A stretch of 64,000 nucleotides of DNA from Gammaproteobacteria bacterium (GTDB taxonomy: Bacteria; Pseudomonadota; Gammaproteobacteria; Steroidobacterales; Steroidobacteraceae). The stretch covers positions 558,001 through 622,000 of the forward strand of contig PKRE01000001.1 of assembly GCA_017577615.1 (NCBI GenBank). The letters are read 5' to 3'. Below the pieces are notes generated by a model. The model ran no database searches, was not told the DNA's origin, and was given only the letters and a program-made list of their open reading frames with translations. Made by a program: the position numbers and the translations under genes. Each line of letters opens with the position of its first letter. Position 1 is the first letter of the stretch. Shown piece by piece: positions 41,895 through 49,694 of this stretch.

Positions 41895-43133
41895 ATGAGA
41901 CGCGGGCTGTACATCGCAGCGGCACTGCTCGCCGGCGCCATCGTGACGAATGTGCTTGCGCGCGATCCCGGCTATGTGGCGATTCGCATTGGAGGACATC
42001 TCATCGAGATGTCCGCGGTGACGTTCGTCCTGGTGCTCGTGGCCGTTTATTTTCTCGTGCGGCTCGTGCTCCGGACCCTCAACGCGCGACGATGGTGGCA
42101 ACAGAAGCAGCTGGAGCGCCGACGAGCGCACGCCCGTCGCGCACTCTCACAGGCGATCATCGAGCTCGCCCGGGGGGATTGGGCGCAAGCCGAGAGCACG
42201 GCAACCAAGTACATCGGCGACTCCGAGCATCCCATCGCGCACTATCTGGTTGCGGCGCGCGCGGCGGAGCTGCAAGGCGCAGCCGGACGACGCGACGAAT
42301 GGCTCGCCCGTGCGCTGGAAGTGCCTGCCGAAAGTCATGCGCCAGCGCTCATCATGCAAGCCGAATGCTTGCTCAAACATAAACAGGTCGACGCAGCGCG
42401 CGCGGCGCTGGAGCAGCTTGACGCACGCGGCGAGCTCAATGGGTATGGACTGTTGTTGCTTGCGCGAATCCATCGTCAAGCAGGCGATTGGCGCCAGCTT
42501 GCAGAGCTGGAGAAACGGCTGCGCACGACACGAGGCATTCCCAGCGCGCTCGCCGATGAGACGGTCGCGCAGGTATATCTCAATCGGCTACAGGAGGCTG
42601 GCACGACAAAAGACCGCGAGGCGCTGCGCGCTGCGTGGAAGGACGTGCCCAACTCGCTGACGAAGCACCCCGAGATCGTCGTAGCGTATGCACGCGCGGC
42701 GATGGCCTGCGGCGAGCAACAAAATGCCGAAAAGGAGCTGCGTCAACTGCTCGAAGCTCAATGGGACGAAGCTGCTGTGCGGGCGTATGGGGAGCTCGAG
42801 ACCGACGACCCGCTGCAAACGCTCGACCATGCCGAAGCATGGCTCAACGAGCACGAAAACGATCCCGTCCTGCTGATGACGTGCGCGCGCCTCGCCATTC
42901 GCGCCGAGCTCTACGGTAAAGCACGCAGCTTTCTCGAGACGAGCCTTGCGATCCGTCCACGTCTCGAGACTTATCAATTGCTTGCGAACTTGCTCGAGCA
43001 ACTCGGTGAGCGGGACCGCGCCATGAAAATCCTCCACGACGCGCTCGCGCACGCGATCGGCCACAGACCGAAGCTGCTGACGGCACGACAACGCCGCTGG
43101 CTAGAGCGACGCCGCGCCCAATGGCGCCAGTGA
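41895..43133 (+). CDS. hemY: HemY family tetratricopeptide membrane protein
   Basis: 412 aa. Two membrane helices at the N-terminus (LYIAAALLAGAIVTNVLA; MSAVTFVLVLVAVYFLVRLVL) are followed by RRWWQQKQLERRRAHARRALSQAIIELARGDW (cited in part) and about 250 residues of TPR-like repeats (for example ARAAMACGEQQNAEKELRQLLEAQ). This is the HemY_N plus TPR plan. Despite the name it is not protoporphyrinogen oxidase; its role in tetrapyrrole metabolism is structural or regulatory. It is the last hem gene of the cluster. Confidence 0.9.
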   Translation: MRRGLYIAAALLAGAIVTNVLARDPGYVAIRIGGHLIEMSAVTFVLVLVAVYFLVRLVLRTLNARRWWQQKQLERRRAHARRALSQAIIELARGDWAQAESTATKYIGDSEHPIAHYLVAARAAELQGAAGRRDEWLARALEVPAESHAPALIMQAECLLKHKQVDAARAALEQLDARGELNGYGLLLLARIHRQAGDWRQLAELEKRLRTTRGIPSALADETVAQVYLNRLQEAGTTKDREALRAAWKDVPNSLTKHPEIVVAYARAAMACGEQQNAEKELRQLLEAQWDEAAVRAYGELETDDPLQTLDHAEAWLNEHENDPVLLMTCARLAIRAELYGKARSFLETSLAIRPRLETYQLLANLLEQLGERDRAMKILHDALAHAIGHRPKLLTARQRRWLERRRAQWRQ

Positions 43134-43221
43134 GCCACGCCGACTAGCAGTATCATGGCAGCCGCAGTGCGGCCACCGATGCGGCAGTCATGCCACCCGA
43201 GGCAAGGCGGGGCAAGCCATT

Positions 43222-44273
43222 ATGTCCTATTCCCGTGTCACTCTGCTGCCCTTCGGGTATGTGCTGAGCGTCGAGCAAGGTGAAACGATCCTGGAAGCGG
43301 CGCTGCGCGCTGGCCTGAATCTGCCGCACAGCTGCAAAGGTGGACATTGCTCTTCGTGCCGGGCCAGAATTCAGCGGGGAGCGTCCATTACCCGCTTGGC
43401 CGACCACTCGGGCTGCTCGCAGTGGAAGAACGAGCGTCCCAAGTGTTGCTGTGCCAAGCGTACCCAGCGAGTGCGGAGATCGTGATCGAAGCGCGCGAAA
43501 TCAAACCACCGACGACACAGAACGAGATCAAGAATCTACCCTCTCGCATCGAGCGCCTGGATCGGCTCGCGCCGGATGTAATGGCTGTGTTTCTGCGTAT
43601 CCTGGCGCGCGAGCAGTTCAATTACTTGGCGGGGCAGTATCTCGACATCATGCTGCCGCAGAACCGCCGACGCAGCTTTTCGATTGCCAATCCGCCGCAC
43701 GATGCCGAGCTGCTCGAATTGCACGTGCGTCGCGTCTCGCGCGGCGAGTTTACTCAGCAGCTGTTCTCCGGCGCGGCAGCGAACACATTGATCCGGATCG
43801 AAGGGCCGCTCGGCCAATTCTGGTTCCGGGAGGAGTCGCGGCGACCTGCCTTATTGATTGGCGGCGGTACCGGGTATGCGCCGCTCAGAGCCATGCTGCG
43901 GCATCTGTTGGAGCGCGGCGACCGCCGACCGTTGCATTTGTATTGGGGCGCACAGTCACGCGTCGATCTGTACGAGGATGCGCTCGTGCGCGAATGGACC
44001 GCAAGGTATCCCAACTTCAAGTACACACCAGTTCTTTCCAATCCGCGCCCGGAGGACGCCTGGGACGGTCGCACTGGCTTGGTCCACAAGGCCGTGCTGG
44101 AAGACCACGTGGACATCGCTGAGTTCGATGTCTACACCGCTGGACCGCCCGCGATGATCGAGGCAATCCGACACGAGTTCATCGCGCGAGGGTTGCCGCG
44201 AGATCAGCTATTCTTCGATTCCTTCGATTTCGCCCCGGACGTCCTGGCGAAACGAGCACGCCAACTGCCCTAA
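43222..44273 (+). pseudogene. frameshifted 2Fe-2S ferredoxin / FAD-NAD(P)H reductase (AscD-like)
   Basis: A single protein of about 350 aa is encoded in two frames. The first frame, 43222-43380, gives a plant-type ferredoxin with LPHSCKGGHCSSCRARIQRG (Cys motif CKGGHCSSC). The second frame then supplies the expected continuation SVHYPLGRPLGLLAVEE and VLLCQAYPAS (fourth Cys ligand), an FAD-binding region with RRSFSIANPPH, and an NAD(P)-binding region GGGTGYAPLRAML. One missing G in the run GGGG at 43376-43379 explains the break: a fifth G restores one frame. The full protein resembles CDP-6-deoxy-3,4-glucoseen reductases and phenol-hydroxylase-type reductases. It may be a real mutation, a programmed shift or a sequencing error. 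Confidence 0.8.
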
Positions 44274-44316
44274 CCTCGCCAACGCACGCTCATGCAGGCG
44301 CTGCGGAGTCTTGCCG

Positions 44317-45204
44317 ATGAGCAATAACCGACCTCACGTGCTGATTGTTGGTTGTGGCTATGTCGGCCGGCGCCTGTACGCTCGATTTGCTGACCGATAT
44401 GACGTGACTGCGCTCGTGCGTACCGCGCGTAGCGCTGCCGGGCTGACCGAAGCGGGGATGCGAGCCGTCGCGCTCGACTTGGATCGACCTCGCTCGGGCG
44501 CGCGCATCCCGGAGCGGTTGGAACAGGAATCGATCGTCTATTTGGTGCCGCCGTCCTCGTTTAGCGAGAGCGATTTGCGACTCGATCGCTTCCTGCAGCT
44601 TGCAACAGTGCCGCCGAGGAGCTTCGTCTACGTCAGCAGCACGGGCGTGTACGGCGATACGAGCGGAGCACCGGTCGATGAGAGCGCGCCGCTCAATCCT
44701 CGTACTCCGCGAGCGCGCCGACGCGTGAGCGCCGAAGAGATGACACGCGTGTGGTGTACCGAGCGGTGTGTGCGCAGAGTGGTGCTTCGTGTTGCCGGCA
44801 TTTACGGGCCGGGCCGACTGCCGCTGGAACGCCTCAGAAGACAAGAGGCGGTGGTGCGCGCCGAAGAGGCCGGTCTTTCCAATCGCATTCACGTGGATGA
44901 CTTGGTAAGCGCGTGCGTAGCTGCCGTCACCAACGACGAGGCACGTGGCGTGTACAACGTCAGCGATGGTCACCCATTGAGCTCGACAGCCTTCCTATTG
45001 AAAGTCGCAGAGCTGGCCGGTTTGCCGCCGCCGCCTCAAGTCTCGATGGAGGAAGCGCAGCTGACTTTCTCACCCGAACGCCTCTCGTTCCTGAACGAGT
45101 CGCGACACGTGCTCAATGGCCGCATGCTCAAGCATCTGGGCGTGGAGCTGAGATACGCGGACTACGAGCGGGGCATACGCGATTCGTTAGCCGGCTGGCG
45201 CTGA
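44317..45204 (+). CDS. NAD-dependent epimerase / SDR family protein
   Basis: 295 aa. The Rossmann motif is VLIVGCGYVGRRLYARFA; the extended-SDR style block YVSSTGVYGDTSGAPVDESAPL follows, with VLRVAGIYGPGRLPLERL and RIHVDDLVSACVAAV, and VYNVSDGHPLSSTAF. The usual catalytic Tyr-x3-Lys pair is not obvious (ARRRVSAEEM in its place), as in the YeeZ-like subgroup, which may not be active epimerases. Substrate unknown. I start at the ATG at 44317 with GGAG 10 nt upstream; a TTG at 44311 would add two residues. It is convergent with the ParA gene. Confidence 0.8.
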   Translation: MSNNRPHVLIVGCGYVGRRLYARFADRYDVTALVRTARSAAGLTEAGMRAVALDLDRPRSGARIPERLEQESIVYLVPPSSFSESDLRLDRFLQLATVPPRSFVYVSSTGVYGDTSGAPVDESAPLNPRTPRARRRVSAEEMTRVWCTERCVRRVVLRVAGIYGPGRLPLERLRRQEAVVRAEEAGLSNRIHVDDLVSACVAAVTNDEARGVYNVSDGHPLSSTAFLLKVAELAGLPPPPQVSMEEAQLTFSPERLSFLNESRHVLNGRMLKHLGVELRYADYERGIRDSLAGWR

Positions 45205-45238
45205 GTCGTGATCCGTGATCGTGATTCGTGGGTCGTGG
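45205..45238. repeat. degenerate CGTGATYCGTG intergenic repeat
   Basis: The sequence following the epimerase stop is an imperfect run of CGTGAT(C/T) units (GTCGTGATCCGTGATCGTG, then ATTCGTGGGTCGTGG). A related stretch, GATTCGTGACTTGCTGG, occurs at about 4469. A 7-bp dyad CTGCGCG/CGCGCAG follows at 45262-45283 without a T run. Confidence 0.4.
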
Positions 45239-45317
45239 ACACAAGCACACTGCACGCGTGTCTGCGCGTTTCATCGCGCGCAGAAGGCCCGCGCGGACTC
45301 CCAGTCTCCGCCCAATT

Positions 45318-45959
45318 TCAGGCAGGCTGGCTCCGTTTACTTTGTAACCATCTGACGATGGGCACCCATTGTTCCCAATCGGGGCGTGCGAGGTATTCCG
45401 GCAGCTCGAAGATGCCCATGCCACGCTGAAACGCGCGTAGATAATTCGTCGACTGGCGCAGCGCGCCGAGATATGGAACCTTGAGCTTGCTCAAGTACTG
45501 GTCGAGCTCCTCGAACATCAGCGTGTTCTCGCGCACGCGATTCGCAACGACCGCGAGACGGGCTTGCGCGCGTTGCACTTTGCCGAGCTCCAACAGCTCG
45601 CCCATGAAGCGTGCACAGGCCCTGATATCGATCGGTGACGGGAGCACGGGCACGATGATGGTTTCCGCCCGACGAACGAGCTCGTTCATTTCGGTGCCAT
45701 GCGTGCGCGCCGGCGCGTCTATGACGAGAATTTCGGTGTCCCGCGGCACGCCGCGCAACCCCCCGTCGTGCGCGTCAACCGGTGTGATGGCAGGCAGGTC
45801 GTCGGGCCGGACGGCGAGCCAGTCGAGGCTGGTTCGCTGCGGATCGTAATCGGCCAGCGCGACTTTGTGGCCTTTGAGCGCGAAGTACGTCGCAATGTTG
45901 GTAGCCAGTGTGCTCTTGCCGCACCCCCCTTTGGAATTCATGACCATCACATGGCGCAT
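45318..45959 (-). CDS. orphan ParA/MinD-type ATPase
   Basis: 213 aa. It has the deviant Walker A of the ParA family, SKGGCGKSTLATNIATYFA, with both Lys, then ADYDPQRTSLDW, Walker B ILVIDAPARTHGTEM and the later NRVRENTLMFEELDQYL. These ATPases move or position cargo on the nucleoid or membrane. No ParB-like partner or parS sequence is near; the downstream neighbour is an epimerase, the upstream one is dapF. It may work with chemotaxis, carbon-metabolism or pole-forming complexes in other organisms. The ATG at 45959 has GAGGT 5 nt upstream; the frame to 46016 is not needed. Confidence 0.85.
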   Translation of the reverse strand: MRHVMVMNSKGGCGKSTLATNIATYFALKGHKVALADYDPQRTSLDWLAVRPDDLPAITPVDAHDGGLRGVPRDTEILVIDAPARTHGTEMNELVRRAETIIVPVLPSPIDIRACARFMGELLELGKVQRAQARLAVVANRVRENTLMFEELDQYLSKLKVPYLGALRQSTNYLRAFQRGMGIFELPEYLARPDWEQWVPIVRWLQSKRSQPA

Positions 45960-46154
45960 AGAGACCTCGCTTGCACGATGGTTTTCGTTAATTCGTCGCC
46001 GAACGGCAGAAAGCACCCGGCAGGCTTGTTCTAGCTATGCCCGTAAATTAAGGCGACAGGGGCAAAATGTCACGAAATCGGTCGCGCGCGCGGCGTTTTC
46101 GCCCCGAGCACGGAAAAACCCGCGCGACGATCCCGCATCCGCGCCACATGCCTC

Positions 46155-46160
46155 TATACT
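46155..46160 (+). promoter_or_regulatory. candidate -10 box of dapF
   Basis: TATACT is 6 nt before the dapF ATG at 46167, which would itself be the first base of the transcript. No Shine-Dalgarno is present and no good -35 box is visible. Confidence 0.4.
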
Positions 46161-46166
46161 GTAGTC

Positions 46167-46994
46167 ATGCTCCTCAGCTTCACGAAGATGCACGGGCTCG
46201 GCAACGATTTCATCGTGTTCGACGTCCAGGATCCGGCACAGCTGCCGAGCCGGGAAACGATCTGCAAGCTCGCCGATCGGCGCACCGGTATCGGCTTCGA
46301 TCAGGCGCTGGCGCTGCTGCCGCCGTCTCACTCCAGGATCGACGTCTACTACCGGATCTTCAACGCCGACGGCTCCGAGGTCGAGCAGTGCGGTAACGGC
46401 GCTCGCTGTATCGCCAGCTTGGTCGCTCAGCGGCTCAAGCGCCGCGAGGTACGCATGGAGAGCCCAGGCGGGCAGACGCTGGCGGTGGTGCGCGAGGACG
46501 GCCTGGTATCCGTCGACATGGGCGAACCGAATTTCGCACCCGAAGCCGTGCCGTTCGAGGCCTCCCGAGAAGCCAATGTCTATCCGCTTCGCATAGGCGA
46601 GAAGGAGCTGCAGATCGGCACCGTGTCCATGGGCAACCCTCACGCGGTCATCCGCGTCCCTTCGGTGGACGAGGCGGACGTGGACACGCTTGGCCCTGCA
46701 GTACAGAATCACTCGCGGTTTCCGCAACGGGCCAATGTGGGATTCATGGAGATCGTGACTCCCGACCACATTCGCTTGCGGGTCTACGAACGTGGCGCGG
46801 GCGAGACGCTTGCATGCGGCACTGGTGCATGCGCCGCAGTCGCCGTCGGCAGACGGCTCGGTCTCCTCAACGAGGAAGTGCAGGTCGATGCACGCGGCGG
46901 TCGCATGCTCGTGCGCTGGCCAGGACCAGGTAAGACGCTGTGGCTGACCGGGCCCGCGGTCAAGGTATTCGAGGGGAAGGTCGAGATCGGTTGA
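46167..46994 (+). CDS. dapF: diaminopimelate epimerase
   Basis: 275 aa. It interconverts LL- and meso-diaminopimelate for lysine and peptidoglycan. It starts MLLSFTKMHGLGNDFIVFD and has the two active-site Cys: NADGSEVEQCGNGARC and GAGETLACGTGACAAV. Other conserved blocks are SMGNPHAVIRV and ERANVGF-like QRANVGFMEIVT. The start at 46167 agrees with E. coli DapF and is preceded by a -10-like TATACT at 6 nt but no Shine-Dalgarno, so the message may be leaderless. It is followed by DUF484 and xerC, as in Pseudomonas. Confidence 0.97.
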   Translation: MLLSFTKMHGLGNDFIVFDVQDPAQLPSRETICKLADRRTGIGFDQALALLPPSHSRIDVYYRIFNADGSEVEQCGNGARCIASLVAQRLKRREVRMESPGGQTLAVVREDGLVSVDMGEPNFAPEAVPFEASREANVYPLRIGEKELQIGTVSMGNPHAVIRVPSVDEADVDTLGPAVQNHSRFPQRANVGFMEIVTPDHIRLRVYERGAGETLACGTGACAAVAVGRRLGLLNEEVQVDARGGRMLVRWPGPGKTLWLTGPAVKVFEGKVEIG

Positions 46995-47069
46995 CGGCAC
47001 AATCGGCGACAGCGCAGCGCGTTGCCCAAAGTTTCGCTGCCGACCGTCACCGCAGAACAACGAGGCACT

Positions 47070-47777
47070 ATGAGCAAGCAACCCGTTCTAGGCGTGGATG
47101 TTGCGCAGATCGACGAAGCATCGATTGCAGACTACCTGCTCAGAAACCCAGACTTCTTCGAGCGCCACGCCGGGCTGCTTACGAAGATCAAGCTGAGTCA
47201 TACACGCGGACCGTCGACGGTATCGCTCATCGAGCGACAGGTGCTGGCGCTGCGCGAGAAGAATCAGAAGCTGGAAGCACGGCTACGCGAGTTGATCGAG
47301 AACGCGCGCTCAAACGATGCATTGGCGGCGAAGATTCATCGACTCGCGTGTCGCTTGATCCGAGCGAACGGTGCCGTGGCCGTGCTCGAAGCGCTCGAGA
47401 CATCTCTGCGAGAGGACTTCGGCTCCTCCGATTGGCTCGTCGTCCTCGGCGCGCACCATCATGCCGCCTTCGACGGGGTATCGAGCCGACATCTGCGTCT
47501 CGTGGCTGGCGACGTCAATGAGCTCAAGATGTTCGAGACGCTCTTTGAGTCCGGCCGTCCCCGCTGCGGCCAGATTCGCGACAGCCAGCGTGACTTCCTT
47601 TTCGGCGAGAACAACGTCGAAGTCGGCTCGGTGGCACTAGTCCCGCTTGGAGGGCGACCGTGCTTTGGGTTGCTGGCTATCAGCAGCCCGGATGCCGAGC
47701 GTTTTCACCCGGCAATGAGCACTGAGTTTCTCGCGCAAATCGGCGAGCTGGTCAGCGAGGCCCTGCGCACGGAGTGA
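47070..47777 (+). CDS. DUF484 family protein
   Basis: 235 aa. The N-terminal about 50 residues have IADYLLRNPDFFERHAGLLTKIKL, then SLIERQVLALREKNQKLEARLRELIENA (coiled coil, cited in part), then a GAF-like domain (about 90-230) with GSVALVPLGGRPCFGLLAISSPD. DUF484 is always found between dapF and xerC in Pseudomonas-like genomes; its role is not known, and a link to XerC or cell division is guessed from context only. I start at the ATG at 47070, which has GAGG upstream, rather than TTG at 47022. Confidence 0.9.
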   Translation: MSKQPVLGVDVAQIDEASIADYLLRNPDFFERHAGLLTKIKLSHTRGPSTVSLIERQVLALREKNQKLEARLRELIENARSNDALAAKIHRLACRLIRANGAVAVLEALETSLREDFGSSDWLVVLGAHHHAAFDGVSSRHLRLVAGDVNELKMFETLFESGRPRCGQIRDSQRDFLFGENNVEVGSVALVPLGGRPCFGLLAISSPDAERFHPAMSTEFLAQIGELVSEALRTE

Positions 47778-47846
47778 GCGGGACGCATCGATGGGATGGC
47801 TTGCGCGGGGCTTGGCTGACACAGCACACGCTCGAGAGCCGAATTC

Positions 47847-48758
47847 ATGTCCCCTGCCGCACTCGATTGGCTGACGCGCTTTCTCACCCACCTGAGGACG
47901 GAGCGCCGGTTGTCGGCTCACACCGATAGCAACTACCGGCGCGACCTCGAGCTGTTCGTTGCGTATTGTAAGCAGCAGGACATCGAAGACTGGACACGCG
48001 TGGATGCGCAGCACGTGCGCATGTTCGCCGCCGCAGAGTTCAGGCGAGGCGCGTCTGCGCGAACGATACAGCGACGACTGAGCGCGCTGCGCAGCTTCTT
48101 CGAGTTCTTGATTCGGGAAGCCGTGCTCAAAGCCAATCCTGCTGTGCAGGTGCAAGCTCCCAAGGCGCGCAAGCGCTTGCCACAGACGCTCGACGTCGAT
48201 CAGATGAGTCGCTTGCTGAGCTTTCGCAGCGACGAATCGCTCGACGTGCGCGACAAGGCCATCATGGAGCTCTTCTACTCTTCGGGTCTGCGCCTGTCGG
48301 AGCTCGTGGCATTGAACCTAAGCGACATCGACTTGGCGGATCGGACGGTCCGTGTGATGGGCAAAGGCTCCAAGGCGCGGGTCGTGCCCGTAGGAAGCCA
48401 CGCCGCGGCGGCGATCAGCCGGTGGCTGAAGGAGCGCGCCGGGCTCGCGGCAGCAGAGGAACCTGCCTTGTTCGTCAGCCAAAGTGGGACACGCCTGGGC
48501 GCACGCGCGATCCAGCAGCGCATCGCACGCTGGGCAAAGCGCCAGGGAATCGGCGTCCATGTCCATCCCCACATGTTCCGGCATTCGTTTGCGACTCACC
48601 TGCTGGAGTCGAGCCAGGACCTAAGGGGCGTGCAAGAGCTCCTCGGTCACGCGAATATCTCCACGACACAGGTGTACACGCACCTTGATTTTCAGCACTT
48701 GGCCAAGATATACGACCAGTCGCACCCACGGGCGCGTAAGCGCGCGGCCGGTGGGTGA
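47847..48758 (+). CDS. xerC: tyrosine recombinase XerC
   Basis: 303 aa. The SAM-like N-terminal core domain is about 5-95. The catalytic domain (110-295) has the expected residues: Arg in YSSGLRLSELVAL, Lys in GKGSKARVVPVG, His-x-x-Arg in HPHMFRHSFATHLL, a second His in LLGHANISTTQVYTHLD and the nucleophilic Tyr at its end. XerC with XerD resolves chromosome dimers at dif during division. No dif-like site was searched for. The place after DUF484 supports XerC over XerD. Confidence 0.95.
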   Translation: MSPAALDWLTRFLTHLRTERRLSAHTDSNYRRDLELFVAYCKQQDIEDWTRVDAQHVRMFAAAEFRRGASARTIQRRLSALRSFFEFLIREAVLKANPAVQVQAPKARKRLPQTLDVDQMSRLLSFRSDESLDVRDKAIMELFYSSGLRLSELVALNLSDIDLADRTVRVMGKGSKARVVPVGSHAAAAISRWLKERAGLAAAEEPALFVSQSGTRLGARAIQQRIARWAKRQGIGVHVHPHMFRHSFATHLLESSQDLRGVQELLGHANISTTQVYTHLDFQHLAKIYDQSHPRARKRAAGG

Positions 48759-48837
48759 TCCATCCATCGAGTCGATGCCGGGCGTCGCCCATCGCGTCGA
48801 CCCGTGGCCTGTTCAAACAAGCAGCGTGTCCCCACTG

Positions 48838-49401
48838 ATGTCGAGCCATCCTGAGCACAAGACGAGCCTGCGTTTTCACGCCACGACGATCCTTTCGGTG
48901 CGCAGAAACGGCGTCGTGGCGATCGGCGGTGATGGACAGGTCTCCCTGGGAAACACCGTCATGAAGGGCAACGCGCGCAAAGTGCGGCGTTTGTACGACG
49001 GTAAGGTGCTGGCGGGTTTTGCAGGCGGGACGGCGGACGCATTCACCCTCTTTGAGCGCTTCGAGGCGAAACTGCAGCAATTCGGCAATCTCACTCGTGC
49101 GGCGATCGAGCTCGCCAAGGATTGGCGCACCGACCGGAGCCTGCGCCGGCTGGAGGCGCTCTTGTGCGTCGCCGACGCGAAGAACTCCTTCATCGTATCG
49201 GGCAACGGCGACGTCATCGAGCCGGAGGACGACATCATGGCGATCGGCTCGGGCGGTGCGTATGCGCTGGCAGCGGCTCGTGCGCTCATGCAGAACACCG
49301 AGCTCGACGCACGCGCCATCGTCGAAAAAGCGCTCAACATCGCTGCGGACATCTGCATCTACACGAATAGGAACATCACGATTGAGGAGCTGCGCTCCTG
49401 A
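48838..49401 (+). CDS. hslV: ATP-dependent protease proteolytic subunit HslV
   Basis: 187 aa. The mature protein probably starts at a Thr after a 15-residue extension: HATTILSVRRNGVVAIGGDGQV, cited as ATTILSVRRNG, where the first Thr (residue 16) is the nucleophile. Other blocks: MKGNARKVRRLYDGKVLAGFAGGTADAFTLFERFE (cited in part) and GNGDVIEPEDDIMAIGSGG. HslV forms a double hexamer with HslU rings. The extension before TT is longer than in E. coli and resembles the Xanthomonas type. hslU follows, but after an unusually long gap of 293 nt. The start ATG is chosen by homology; no clear SD. Confidence 0.95.
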   Translation: MSSHPEHKTSLRFHATTILSVRRNGVVAIGGDGQVSLGNTVMKGNARKVRRLYDGKVLAGFAGGTADAFTLFERFEAKLQQFGNLTRAAIELAKDWRTDRSLRRLEALLCVADAKNSFIVSGNGDVIEPEDDIMAIGSGGAYALAAARALMQNTELDARAIVEKALNIAADICIYTNRNITIEELRS

Positions 49402-49407
49402 TACTCA

Positions 49408-49424
49408 GCTGCTCCATGAGCAGC
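49408..49424 (+). other. hairpin just after hslV
   Basis: GCTGCTC-CAT-GAGCAGC is a perfect 7-bp stem with a 3-nt loop, 6 nt after the hslV stop and without a T run. It opens the long hslV-hslU spacer. Two more dyads follow further on: GATAGC-GG-GCTATC at 49583-49596 and an imperfect CCGGCCGT/ACGACCGG just before it. Confidence 0.5.
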
Positions 49425-49694
49425 AGGCCCAGCTGGAGATAAGCGTCGTGACGATGCGTTCGTGCAATAGCCGGCGCCGACTCGAGAGATGACAGCTCCG
49501 CATTGTAACTATGGATCCATGTATCTATCGTCCTGCATCCTTCGTTCCGGCCGTTTGCCAACGACCGGCCTGCGAGTGCGACGATAGCGGGCTATCAGAG
49601 AGAGGCGGATGCGCATGTTGAACGCGCGTTCGCACGTTTGTCGTTCCACGTTCCCCTTTCTGGCCAGTTACCAGTGACCACTCAGCCAGTGAAC

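Noticed and set aside
44290..44973. 227-codon minus-strand open frame opposite the epimerase-like gene
   Set aside because: The plus-strand frame has a Rossmann motif and a Shine-Dalgarno; the minus frame has neither.
45262..45283. CTGCGCG/CGCGCAG hairpin as terminator of the epimerase gene
   Set aside because: No T run follows; the loop is 8 nt.
49376..49561. 61-codon minus-strand open frame in the hslV-hslU spacer
   Set aside because: Overlaps the hslV 3' end, has no ribosome site or recognisable features.
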